Origin: JAAYHV01 sp035268985
Lineage (GTDB): Bacteria > Bacillota > Clostridia > Peptostreptococcales > Anaerovoracaceae
DNA length: 9,593 nt
Reading direction: 5' to 3'
Assembly (NCBI GenBank): GCA_035268985.1
Contig: DATFJV010000074.1
Location: 1 to 9,593, forward strand
Below the pieces are notes generated by a model that did not search any database, was not told the DNA's origin, and worked only from the letters and a program-made list of their open reading frames with translations. Shown here piece after piece: positions 1 through 6,470 of the stretch. Made by a program: the position numbers and the translations under genes. How positions within the stretch are numbered: position 1 is the stretch's first letter; the number at the start of each line of letters is the position of its first letter.

Positions 1-36
1 GCGATATCTCATTTCTTCTGTTATACTTGTTTTCAT
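1..36 (-). CDS. Start of a leftward gene, probably an IS481-like transposase (partial)
   Basis: Reading leftward, an ATG at 36-34 opens a frame of 12 codons (MKTSITEEMRYR) that continues past the window edge. An AGGAGA ribosome binding site lies at about 45-50, some 9 bases upstream, so the start is credible. From memory, the ITEEMRYR stretch is like the N-terminus of IS481-like DDE integrase/transposases common in Clostridia, just before their helix-turn-helix. The catalytic domain is outside the window, so the assignment rests on very few residues. If correct, an insertion sequence ends close to nrdG. Confidence 0.45.
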   Translation of the reverse strand, partial: MKTSITEEMRYR

Positions 37-79
37 AAGAGAGTTCTCCTTTTTGATATTTTTGTTTGTAGTTAAACTT

Positions 80-100
80 ATTATATCAGAGAACTTCTCT
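80..100 (-). promoter_or_regulatory. Possible promoter -10 and dyad for the leftward gene
   Basis: On the minus strand a perfect TATAAT lies at 85-80, followed by about 40 bases of leader before the ATG at 36. The expected -35 position (about 103-108) is only A/T-rich and is weak. Directly upstream of the -10, at 88-100, is a dyad AGAGA-act-TCTCT. On the plus strand it is followed by a run of T, so it could instead act as a small terminator that stops transcription leaving the element. The two readings cannot be separated here. Confidence 0.35.
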
Positions 101-117
101 TTTTTTATTTATTTCTG

Positions 118-129
118 TAACATATGTTA
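118..129. repeat. Perfect 12-bp palindrome TAACATATGTTA
   Basis: TAACATATGTTA equals its own reverse complement. It lies just upstream of the putative nrdG promoter and within the likely end region of the neighbouring insertion sequence. It may be an operator, part of a transposon end, or chance in AT-rich DNA. A related string (ACATATATGTTA) lies in the nrdD promoter at 1009-1020. Confidence 0.35.
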
Positions 130-136
130 TATCACC

Positions 137-165
137 TTACACAGTCAATTGTATGTTGATGTAAT
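137..165 (+). promoter_or_regulatory. Putative nrdG promoter
   Basis: TTACAC (137-142) and TGTAAT (160-165) are separated by 17 bp and would start transcription near 172. This leaves a leader of about 36 bases before the nrdG start at 208. Each hexamer deviates from consensus, so this is only a reasonable candidate. Unlike the nrdD promoter, no NrdR-like box is visible here. Confidence 0.4.
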
Positions 166-207
166 AAAAGGTTTATGTTAATATTAATTGGATGTGAGAG
201 GTGTAGT

Positions 208-906
208 ATGATTATTAATGGATTACAGAAGATTTCTTTGCTAGATTACCCGGAAAAAACGGCTGCAACAATTTTTTTTGCAGGGTGCAATTTTAGATGT
301 CCGTTTTGTCACAACGGTGACTTGGTACTAAACCCTGAAAAGGCTGATAAAATAGACGAAGAAGAAATTTATGATTTTTTAAATAAAAGAAGAGGACTTC
401 TTGATGGTGTTTGTATTACCGGAGGAGAACCACTTCTAAAAAAGGATTTATTAAAATTCATAAGGAATATAAAAGAATTGGGGTTTTTAGTTAAAGTTGA
501 TACTAATGGTAGCTTTCCAAATAGATTGATAGAATTAATAGATAGTAAACTTATAGATTACATAGCTATGGATATCAAGAATTCTAAAGAAAAATACTTA
601 GTGACTGCTGGATTACCAAAGATGATGGAAGAAGATACTTTAAAAAGAATTTCCCGAAGTATTGATGTTCTAATTAAATCAAGTATTGATTACGAATTTA
701 GAACTACAGTTACTAAGGAATTACATAATTTGGAGGATATTAAAAATATAGGGGAATGGTTAAATGGATCCAAAAAATACGTGATACAAAATTATGTGGA
801 TTCTAATAAAACAATTAAGGAAGGCTATAGTAGCCATGAAAAGGATTGGCTCATTGAGGCAAAAAATATTTTGAATCAATATATAAGAGATGTTAATATT
901 AAATAA
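208..906 (+). CDS. nrdG: Anaerobic ribonucleoside-triphosphate reductase activating protein (radical SAM activase)
   Basis: This 232-residue protein is a radical SAM enzyme expected to bind a 4Fe-4S cluster and S-adenosylmethionine and to place the glycyl radical on NrdD. The N-terminus INGLQKISLLDYPEK is typical of this activase type. The cluster motif CNFRCPFC supplies Cys27, Cys31 and Cys34 (CX3CX2C), and TGGEPLL at 71-77 is the usual SAM-contact GGE motif. Length is normal for the longer NrdG form. The ATG at 208 is chosen over the in-frame ATG at 175 because GAGAGGTG (196-203) is a correctly spaced ribosome binding site and homologues begin at this point. The gene lies upstream of nrdD and is separated from it by a terminator, so the two are probably transcribed separately. 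A pyruvate formate-lyase activase is the main alternative, but the nrdD neighbour argues against it. Confidence 0.93.
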   Translation: MIINGLQKISLLDYPEKTAATIFFAGCNFRCPFCHNGDLVLNPEKADKIDEEEIYDFLNKRRGLLDGVCITGGEPLLKKDLLKFIRNIKELGFLVKVDTNGSFPNRLIELIDSKLIDYIAMDIKNSKEKYLVTAGLPKMMEEDTLKRISRSIDVLIKSSIDYEFRTTVTKELHNLEDIKNIGEWLNGSKKYVIQNYVDSNKTIKEGYSSHEKDWLIEAKNILNQYIRDVNIK

Positions 907-921
907 TTAAAATTATTGTAT

Positions 922-960
922 AAAAAAGTGCCTTAAACAGTTGAAAAGAGCGCTTTTTTT
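922..960 (+). terminator. Rho-independent terminator after nrdG
   Basis: AAAAAAGTGC (922-931) pairs with GCGCTTTTTT (950-959), with one G-U pair, around an 18-base loop that can pair a little further (CTT with AAG). The right arm runs into seven T residues. It starts 15 bases after the nrdG stop and isolates nrdG from nrdD. Confidence 0.8.
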
Positions 961-971
961 AATCCTTTAGA

Positions 972-987
972 ACACTATATATATGGC
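972..987 (+). promoter_or_regulatory. NrdR-box-like operator 1
   Basis: ACACTATATATATGGC resembles the NrdR box, a roughly 16-bp element of the ACACwATATATwGTGT type bound by the dATP/ATP-sensing repressor NrdR upstream of ribonucleotide reductase genes. The left half matches well and the right half is degenerate. Its CACTA core lies exactly 32 bp (three helical turns) before the same core in the second box, the usual geometry for paired NrdR sites. Confidence 0.65.
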
Positions 988-996
988 AAATATATC

Positions 997-1024
997 TTGA
1001 CACCCACTACATATATGTTATGAT
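997..1024 (+). promoter_or_regulatory. nrdD promoter
   Basis: A perfect -35 TTGACA (997-1002) and a -10 TATGAT (1019-1024), spaced by 16 bp, predict transcription starting near 1031. That start lies after 1020, so the in-frame ATG at 1020 cannot be the translation start. The second NrdR-like box fills the spacer, which fits repression by blocking RNA polymerase. Confidence 0.75.
1004..1019 (+). promoter_or_regulatory. NrdR-box-like operator 2
   Basis: CCACTACATATATGTT aligns with operator 1 at an offset of 32 bp, leaving 16 bp between the two boxes. It occupies the space between the -35 and -10 hexamers of the nrdD promoter. The match to the NrdR consensus is partial, so position and pairing carry much of the weight. 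Confidence 0.6.
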
Positions 1025-1031
1025 ATATGTA
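1008..1031. repeat. Dyad over the nrdD -10 and start site
   Basis: TACATATAT (1008-1016) and ATATATGTA (1023-1031) are perfect inverted repeats separated by six bases. The dyad covers the -10 hexamer and the likely transcription start and overlaps NrdR-like box 2. It may be an extra operator, part of NrdR binding, or a by-product of alternating A/T sequence. Confidence 0.4.
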
Positions 1032-1052
1032 ACAAATATAGGGAGGTCAGTT

Positions 1053-3428
1053 ATGTATCAGGTATTAAAAAGAAATGGCAGAACAACAGAATTTAGACTA
1101 GCAAAGATAAGTGCTGCCATAGAAAAGGCATTTGAAGCAAGAGAAAAGGATTATACTACTGATATCATTCAATCTTTAGCGTTAATGGTGACTTCTGATT
1201 ATCAGGGGAAAATTCATGATGGATTAATTGAAGTTGAAGATATTCAAGACAGTGTGGAATCGATATTAATAAAAACTGGCTATTCAGACGTAGCAAAAGC
1301 ATACATCCTATATCGTAAACAAAGAGAAAAATTAAGGAATATGAAGTCAACAATTCTTGATTATAAAGAGTTGGTTGATTCATACGTTAAAGTTACAGAT
1401 TGGAGAGTAAAAGAAAACTCCACAGTATCTTATTCTGTGGGTGGTTTGATTCTTAGCAATTCTGGAGCAATCACTGCTAATTATTGGTTATCTGAAGTTT
1501 ATGATGAAGAAATTGGTGAAGCACATAAAAATGCGGAAATGCATATACATGATTTATCCATGCTAACAGGCTATTGCGCTGGTTGGTCCTTAAAACAATT
1601 AATACAAGAAGGCTTGGGCGGAGTTATGGGTAAGATTACATCATCTCCAGCAGCTCATTTATCCACTTTGTGTAATCAAATGGTAAACTTCTTAGGTATA
1701 ATGCAAAATGAATGGGCAGGAGCTCAAGCATTTTCTTCTTTTGATACATATTTAGCACCTTTTGTGAAAGCTGATAACTTATCATATAAAGAAGTAAAAC
1801 AATGTATACAATCGTTCATATACGGTGTGAATACGCCAAGTAGATGGGGAACCCAAGCACCATTTTCTAATATAACTTTGGATTGGACTATACCAAATGA
1901 CCTTAAGAACATTCCAGCGATAGTGGGGGGAAAAGAACAAGAATTTACTTATGGCGATTGCAAAGAAGAAATGGATATTATAAATAAAGCTTATATTGAG
2001 ATAATGTTAGAAGGTGACGCTGAAGGAAGAGGTTTCCAATATCCTATACCTACTTATTCCATTACAAAAGATTTTGATTGGTCCGATAATGAGAACAACA
2101 GACTTCTTTTTGAAATGACAGCTAAATATGGTACACCATATTTTTCAAACTATATTAATAGTGATATGGAACCGAGTGATGTAAGAAGTATGTGTTGTAG
2201 GTTAAGACTTGATTTACGCGAACTTAGGAAAAAATCAGGTGGTTTCTTTGGAAGTGGAGAGAGCACTGGTTCCATTGGCGTTGTTACAATTAATATGCCG
2301 AGAATAGCATATCTTTCAAAAAACAAAGAAGATTTTTATAAGAGATTAGATTATTTAATGGATTTGGCAGCAAGATCATTAGATATTAAGAGAAAAATAA
2401 TAACTAAACTAATGAATGAAGGGTTATATCCATATACAAGAAGATATCTTGGTACCTTCGATAATCACTTTTCTACTATAGGTCTAGTTGGTATGAATGA
2501 AGCTGCAATGAACGCAAATTGGGTTGGCATTAGCTTAATGAACGAGGATGCTCAAAAATTTGCCAAAGAATCATTGAACCATATGAGAGAAAGACTTATG
2601 GATTATCAAGAAAAATACGGGGCTTTATTTAACTTAGAAGCAACACCTGCGGAATCAACTGCTTTTAGACTTGCAAAACATGATGTTAAGAAATTTCCGG
2701 ATATAATAACTGCTGCAAAGGATAATGGAACGCCATACTATACTAATAGTTCCCATCTTCCAGTGGGGGCAACAGAAGATGTGTTTGAAGCACTGTCAAT
2801 ACAAGATGAATTACAAACACTTTATACATCGGGAACAGTTTTTCATGCATTTCTAGGTGAGAAGCTGCCTGATTGGAAATCTGCAGCTAATTTGGTTAAA
2901 AAAATCGCAGAAAATCATAAACTTCCATATTATACTTTATCGCCGACATATTCTATATGTCCAGATCACGGATATATAAACGGAGAAGAGTTTGAATGTC
3001 CTTATTGTGGGAATAAAACGGAAGTATATAGCAGAATTACTGGATACTATAGGCCTGTGCAGAACTGGAATGATGGAAAAACTCAAGAATACAAAGATAG
3101 AAAAGAGTATAAAAATAAAGATTACTACACTAAAGGATCTTACGTAGGTAAAGGGAATTTGGAAGAAATCATGGATGAAGATGTCAATAGGAAGAAAGAC
3201 AGTGAAAATAAATATTTGCTATTTACAACAAGCACTTGCCCAAATTGCGGGATTGCCAAAAAAGATTTGAACGAAAGTGGTATGGATTTTATAGAAATGA
3301 ATGTAGATGATTATCCTGAAATGGCTAAGCAATATGGAATCATGCAAGCGCCTACACTTTTAGTAATTAATGATGAACGATTTGAAAAAATTGTAAATGC
3401 TTCGAATATTAAAGAATACCTAATTTAA
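1053..3428 (+). CDS. nrdD: Anaerobic (class III) ribonucleotide reductase with fused C-terminal redoxin
   Basis: This 791-residue oxygen-sensitive enzyme reduces ribonucleoside triphosphates to deoxyribonucleotides. Residues 1-95 form an ATP-cone regulatory domain. The glycyl-radical barrel follows, with Cys175 (GYCAGWSL) and Cys382 in MCCR as the likely active-site cysteines; Cys382 aligns with the thiyl cysteine of characterised NrdDs. The C-terminal zinc site is CPDH (636-639) plus CPYC (649-652). RITGYYRP places the radical glycine at Gly664. A linker then leads to an extra domain at 719-791 with a CPNC redox motif (Cys729, Cys732) and a QAPT stretch holding the conserved proline (Pro767), typical of glutaredoxin/NrdH proteins. 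The ATG at 1053 follows GGGAGGT (1041-1047); the in-frame ATG at 1020 lies inside the promoter. The redoxin and the downstream trxB suggest that NADPH, and not formate, is the reductant (inference). Confidence 0.95.
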   Translation: MYQVLKRNGRTTEFRLAKISAAIEKAFEAREKDYTTDIIQSLALMVTSDYQGKIHDGLIEVEDIQDSVESILIKTGYSDVAKAYILYRKQREKLRNMKSTILDYKELVDSYVKVTDWRVKENSTVSYSVGGLILSNSGAITANYWLSEVYDEEIGEAHKNAEMHIHDLSMLTGYCAGWSLKQLIQEGLGGVMGKITSSPAAHLSTLCNQMVNFLGIMQNEWAGAQAFSSFDTYLAPFVKADNLSYKEVKQCIQSFIYGVNTPSRWGTQAPFSNITLDWTIPNDLKNIPAIVGGKEQEFTYGDCKEEMDIINKAYIEIMLEGDAEGRGFQYPIPTYSITKDFDWSDNENNRLLFEMTAKYGTPYFSNYINSDMEPSDVRSMCCRLRLDLRELRKKSGGFFGSGESTGSIGVVTINMPRIAYLSKNKEDFYKRLDYLMDLAARSLDIKRKIITKLMNEGLYPYTRRYLGTFDNHFSTIGLVGMNEAAMNANWVGISLMNEDAQKFAKESLNHMRERLMDYQEKYGALFNLEATPAESTAFRLAKHDVKKFPDIITAAKDNGTPYYTNSSHLPVGATEDVFEALSIQDELQTLYTSGTVFHAFLGEKLPDWKSAANLVKKIAENHKLPYYTLSPTYSICPDHGYINGEEFECPYCGNKTEVYSRITGYYRPVQNWNDGKTQEYKDRKEYKNKDYYTKGSYVGKGNLEEIMDEDVNRKKDSENKYLLFTTSTCPNCGIAKKDLNESGMDFIEMNVDDYPEMAKQYGIMQAPTLLVINDERFEKIVNASNIKEYLI

Positions 3429-3435
3429 TTTAATG

Positions 3436-3461
3436 TGCCGGCATCTGCCGGCATTTATTTT
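3436..3461 (+). terminator. Terminator after nrdD
   Basis: Two copies of TGCCGGCA (itself a palindrome) separated by TC fold into a GC-rich 7-bp stem with an ATCT loop, followed by TTTATTTT. It begins 7 bases after the nrdD stop. It is far richer in GC than its surroundings, as expected for an intrinsic terminator. Confidence 0.85.
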
Positions 3462-3472
3462 GTAAATAATTT

Positions 3473-3501
3473 TGGTTGAATAAAAAAAATAAGGGTATAA
3501 T
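3473..3501 (+). promoter_or_regulatory. trxB promoter
   Basis: A perfect -10 TATAAT (3496-3501) sits 17 bp downstream of a weak -35 TTGGTT (3473-3478). A closer TTGAAT at 3476 would give only a 14-bp spacer. No NrdR-like box is visible, so trxB may be expressed independently of nrdD. The ribosome binding site AAGGAGGA (3513-3520) follows. Confidence 0.65.
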
Positions 3502-3528
3502 ATTTCTATAACAAGGAGGATACAAATA

Positions 3529-4446
3529 ATGGGAAAAGAATTTGACGTATTGATAGTAGGTGGTGGAACAGCAGGTTTAACTGCTGGAATGTATGCTGCT
3601 AGAGCAGGTAAAAGTACTATGATAGTAGAAAAAGAGATGTTTGGAGGACAGATAACTTACACTCATCAAGTGGACAATTTCCCGGCGGCGCAAGGTTTAA
3701 GTGGTGTTGAATATTCAATGAAACTTCAAGAACAAGCCCAGAATTTTGGTGCAGAGTTAGTTATGGATGAAGTAAAGGAAATAATATACGGTGAAGAAAA
3801 AATCACGTTAAAAGGTGCTGCGGATGAGTATATAGGTAAAACTTTAATTCTTGCTACAGGACTCAAACATAGAAGAATGGGAATTGAAAGGGAAGAAAGC
3901 CTTGTTGGGAGTGGAATATCATTTTGTGCAGTATGCGATGGCGCCTTTTTCAAAGGAGCAGAAGTTGCTGTTTATGGTGGTGGTAATACGGCTTTGGAAG
4001 ATGCAATATTTTTATCTGATTTTTGCAAAAAAGTAACCATAATACATAGAAGGGATAAATTCAGAGGCGAGGAGCATCTTGTAAATGTTTTAAAAAGCAA
4101 AGATAATGTGGAATTTGCATTGAATAAAACAATTAGTAAGCTAAATGGACAATACGCTATATCAACCGTAACATTGAAGGATAAAATCACAGGGGAAGAA
4201 AACGATATTAACGTATCGGGTTTATTTGTAGCTATAGGACAAATGCCAGACAACAAACCCTTTGAGGACTTAGTGGAAACTGACCAATCAGGATTCTTTG
4301 ACAGTAGCGAGAACTGTAAAACGTCAAAGGCCAACGTCTTTGTTGCGGGGGATGCTAGGGCTAAAAGTGTAAGACAGCTTACTACTGCTGCAGCAGATGG
4401 AGCAGTAGCCGCAATTGCTGCATGTAGTTACGTGGATAATTTATAA
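3529..4446 (+). CDS. trxB: Thioredoxin reductase
   Basis: This 305-residue cytoplasmic flavoprotein moves electrons from NADPH through FAD and a redox disulfide to a thioredoxin or glutaredoxin partner. The FAD-binding loop is GGGTAG (11-16), where GSGPAG is more usual. The redox site is CAVC (Cys133, Cys136) followed by Asp137. The second dinucleotide site is GGGNTALED with HRRDKFR just after it; the HRR motif favours NADPH, in contrast to ferredoxin-dependent relatives that lack it. The C-terminal GDARAKSVRQ and TAAADG match the family's FAD-contact region. Length is standard. AAGGAGGA lies 8 bases before the ATG. The gene has its own promoter after the nrdD terminator. Its likely partner is the redoxin domain fused to NrdD (inference); it may also serve other thioredoxins. 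Confidence 0.93.
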   Translation: MGKEFDVLIVGGGTAGLTAGMYAARAGKSTMIVEKEMFGGQITYTHQVDNFPAAQGLSGVEYSMKLQEQAQNFGAELVMDEVKEIIYGEEKITLKGAADEYIGKTLILATGLKHRRMGIEREESLVGSGISFCAVCDGAFFKGAEVAVYGGGNTALEDAIFLSDFCKKVTIIHRRDKFRGEEHLVNVLKSKDNVEFALNKTISKLNGQYAISTVTLKDKITGEENDINVSGLFVAIGQMPDNKPFEDLVETDQSGFFDSSENCKTSKANVFVAGDARAKSVRQLTTAAADGAVAAIAACSYVDNL

Positions 4447-4454
4447 TAAGAAGG

Positions 4455-4523
4455 GGAAGGCCTTTTGGTACATCCCTTGTCAAGTGGACAAGGGATACAT
4501 CAAAAAGGCCTTCCTATATTTTT
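4455..4523 (+). terminator. Long hairpin terminator between convergent trxB and the racemase operon
   Basis: The outer arms GGAAGGCCTTTT (4455-4466) and AAAAGGCCTTCC (4503-4514) pair perfectly over 12 bp. After a small internal loop the inner arms ATCCCTTGTC (4472-4481) and GACAAGGGAT (4487-4496) pair over 10 bp around an AAGTG loop. On the plus strand the stem is followed by TATATTTTT. The leftward operon ends at the foot of the same hairpin, so it may act in both directions, though the T-run is weaker on that strand. Confidence 0.85.
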
Positions 4524-5320
4524 ATTGTTACTGTTTTTTCATCATATATTTCTACAATGCCCTCGATGGAAACAGATATTATTGCACCATTTTTCTTTTC
4601 TACAGTGGATTCTATGATTCCATCAGGTTGTTTGATTTTGTATGTAAAAGTACCGTTTTTTAAATCTTTGGAAAGTGAAGTGGTTAAAGCGACGGTGCCA
4701 GAGCCACAACTACCTTCGTGATAGGTGGTATTCACATCCCTCACATAAACGACTGGGATCATAAAACTAGTGGTTCCATCATAGTACATAATTCCAAATG
4801 CCGGTGGGTTGTAAGCTTCGTAGAATTCATTTTTAATTTTATCAAAGGTACTAACGGGGTAATTGTTAATATCCAATACTAAATGCACTATTCCATCTAA
4901 ATCCACCAAAGTAACATCATATTTATACTGTTCAATTGCCTTAGGTATGGGCATGTTAACTTTAGCAAAGCCAGTATTAGGATTTGATATGGTAGTTATA
5001 GGATTATCAGCACCGCTTATTTTCACAATATTGATAATGTTGTTGTTTTCATCACTTTTGCCAATTCCCATTTTAGCCAATATTAATCCATAACTTCTTG
5101 TGGCATTTCCACAAAACTCCAATCCAGACATATCTAGATGAGCATCCACCCCAATTTTTTTTTTGTTAAGAACAAAAGCAACTTGCTCTGCATTATAATT
5201 GGTTTGATTTAAAAGTGCGTTGGCTACTTTTTGATAGCAATCTTTTTTAATGGGAGTTTTTACAAATATTGTTATATTTCCTGCGGGATTAGCTACAGTT
5301 ATAGTTACATCTTTATTCAT
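4514..5320 (-). CDS. CntK-like (DapF-fold) amino-acid racemase, possible histidine racemase
   Basis: This 268-residue protein has the two-cysteine, cofactor-free racemase/epimerase architecture: Cys70 in EFCGNATRSYG and Cys205 in EGSCGSGT would act as paired acid and base on the alpha carbon. It does not match true diaminopimelate epimerase: the N-terminal GxGNDF motif is replaced by NPAGNITIFV (11-20), and the ERGxGET stretch before the second cysteine, which holds the far end of diaminopimelate, is replaced by TYHEGSCGSG. From memory, NPxGNxTI, the EQVxF segment and MSGxEFCGNATxSY closely match the staphylococcal histidine racemase CntK. The substrate remains inferred. The start is 2 bases after the upstream stop, with only a weak ribosome binding site, so translation is probably coupled to the aldo/keto reductase. 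No CntL- or CntM-like gene is in the window. Confidence 0.75.
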   Translation of the reverse strand: MNKDVTITVANPAGNITIFVKTPIKKDCYQKVANALLNQTNYNAEQVAFVLNKKKIGVDAHLDMSGLEFCGNATRSYGLILAKMGIGKSDENNNIINIVKISGADNPITTISNPNTGFAKVNMPIPKAIEQYKYDVTLVDLDGIVHLVLDINNYPVSTFDKIKNEFYEAYNPPAFGIMYYDGTTSFMIPVVYVRDVNTTYHEGSCGSGTVALTTSLSKDLKNGTFTYKIKQPDGIIESTVEKKNGAIISVSIEGIVEIYDEKTVTIKI

Positions 5321-5322
5321 AA

Positions 5323-6459
5323 TTATTTACCAAATTTATTTCTTACATCTTCTAACAAATCCATTATAGGTAGATGCTGCGGACATGATTCTTCGCATAC
5401 ACCGCACTTAATACATCTACTCGCCTTCTCGGTATCGGAAATGAATATTAAATAGTGGTTATTATAGTATTCGAAGTTGTTGTATATATTAGCATTATTA
5501 TATGAGGCAAAGCAACCTGGTATATCAACACCATGGGGGCAAGGCATACAATATTTGCAACCAGTACAGTTTATGAGGATTCTTGATTTGTAAATTTCTT
5601 TTACTTTATTTATCGTTTCTTTTTCTTCTTTTGTTAGAGAATCTACTTCAGAGGTACATGCCTCTTTTATATTATCATCTATTTGTTCAAATGAATTCAT
5701 ACCACTTAATGCAGTTGACACGCCTCTAAAGTTCCATAAGTAGTGAAATGCCCAACCGGCTGCAGATCTTTCCTTGTAAATAGATTTCCAAACTTTATCA
5801 ATATCTTCAGGTACGTTATTTGCTAAAGTGCCCCCTCGTAAAGGTTCCATTATTATTACATCGAGTTCTTTGCTTTCAGCATATTTTAGACCAGCAAGTC
5901 CTGCTTGATAATCTTCATCCATGTAGTTAAGTTGAATTTGACAAAAATCCCAATTATATGCATCTACTATTTCCTTGAATACTTCATAGTTATCATGGAA
6001 TGAAAACCCTATTTGCTTGATTTTACCAGTAGATTTTGCTTTTTCTATAAATTCAAACAAGTTGTTTTTAAGTGCTTTTTCCCACTTTTTTTTGTCTAAA
6101 GTGTGTATTAAATAAAAGTCGATGCAATCGATTCCCATTTTACTTAATTGCTTATCTAAATACTTATACATATCTTGAGGTTCTTTTATTAACCATGTTG
6201 GTAGCTTATCAGCCACATAAACTTTTTCTCTATAGCCAGCTTTAAGTGCTTTGCCTACAACTAATTCACTATGGCCCATATGATATGAATATGCGGTATC
6301 AATATAGTTTATGCCTTTGTCAATTGCATATCTTATCTGTTGAATCGCCAAGGCTTCGTCAATATTACCAACATTACCATCTAGTATTGGTAGTCTCATA
6401 CAGCCATAGCTGATTACAGATACCATATCATTGTTTTTTCCTAATTTTCTGTATTTCAT
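5323..6459 (-). CDS. Aldo/keto reductase with C-terminal 4Fe-4S ferredoxin-type motifs
   Basis: This 378-residue protein combines an N-terminal aldo/keto reductase barrel (about 2-290) with a C-terminal iron-sulfur segment. The catalytic tetrad is visible as Asp54 and Tyr59 (DTAYSYHMG), Lys85 (ADKLP) and His119 (YLIHT). The C-terminus has two cysteine clusters, Cys298/301/304/307 and Cys349/352/355/359, the latter in the classic CxxCxxCxxxCP form. This matches a known family of predicted oxidoreductases in anaerobes (COG1453 type) whose substrates are mostly unknown. The ATG at 6459 is preceded by AAGGGGAG (6472-6465), which overlaps the stop of the muramidase gene; longer in-frame starts would lie inside that gene. 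The gap to the upstream gene is 11 bases and to the racemase 2 bases, so it is the middle gene of a three-gene operon. Confidence 0.92.
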   Translation of the reverse strand: MKYRKLGKNNDMVSVISYGCMRLPILDGNVGNIDEALAIQQIRYAIDKGINYIDTAYSYHMGHSELVVGKALKAGYREKVYVADKLPTWLIKEPQDMYKYLDKQLSKMGIDCIDFYLIHTLDKKKWEKALKNNLFEFIEKAKSTGKIKQIGFSFHDNYEVFKEIVDAYNWDFCQIQLNYMDEDYQAGLAGLKYAESKELDVIIMEPLRGGTLANNVPEDIDKVWKSIYKERSAAGWAFHYLWNFRGVSTALSGMNSFEQIDDNIKEACTSEVDSLTKEEKETINKVKEIYKSRILINCTGCKYCMPCPHGVDIPGCFASYNNANIYNNFEYYNNHYLIFISDTEKASRCIKCGVCEESCPQHLPIMDLLEDVRNKFGK

Positions 6460-6470
6460 TTTAACTCCCC

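Noticed and set aside
175..207. ATG at 175 as nrdG start
   Set aside because: It lies only a few bases after the likely transcription start, lacks a ribosome binding site and adds 11 residues not typical of the family; 208 has a good site.
1020..1052. ATG at 1020 as nrdD start
   Set aside because: It falls within the -10 region of the nrdD promoter; the ATG at 1053 has GGGAGGT and the usual ATP-cone N-terminus.
3436..3453. TGCCGGCA direct repeat as a CRISPR or transposon repeat
   Set aside because: It is just two copies forming a hairpin followed by T residues, which is a terminator.
3726..4334. Open frames on both strands inside trxB
   Set aside because: They overlap a clear trxB gene, have no ribosome binding sites and resemble no protein; they are shadows.
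4415..4663. Plus-strand open frame across the trxB/racemase junction
   Set aside because: It runs through the terminator hairpin and antisense to the racemase, with no plausible start signal.
4514..5320. Call as diaminopimelate epimerase DapF
   Set aside because: Only the two cysteine motifs are shared; the GxGNDF and ERGxGET motifs that define DapF are missing.
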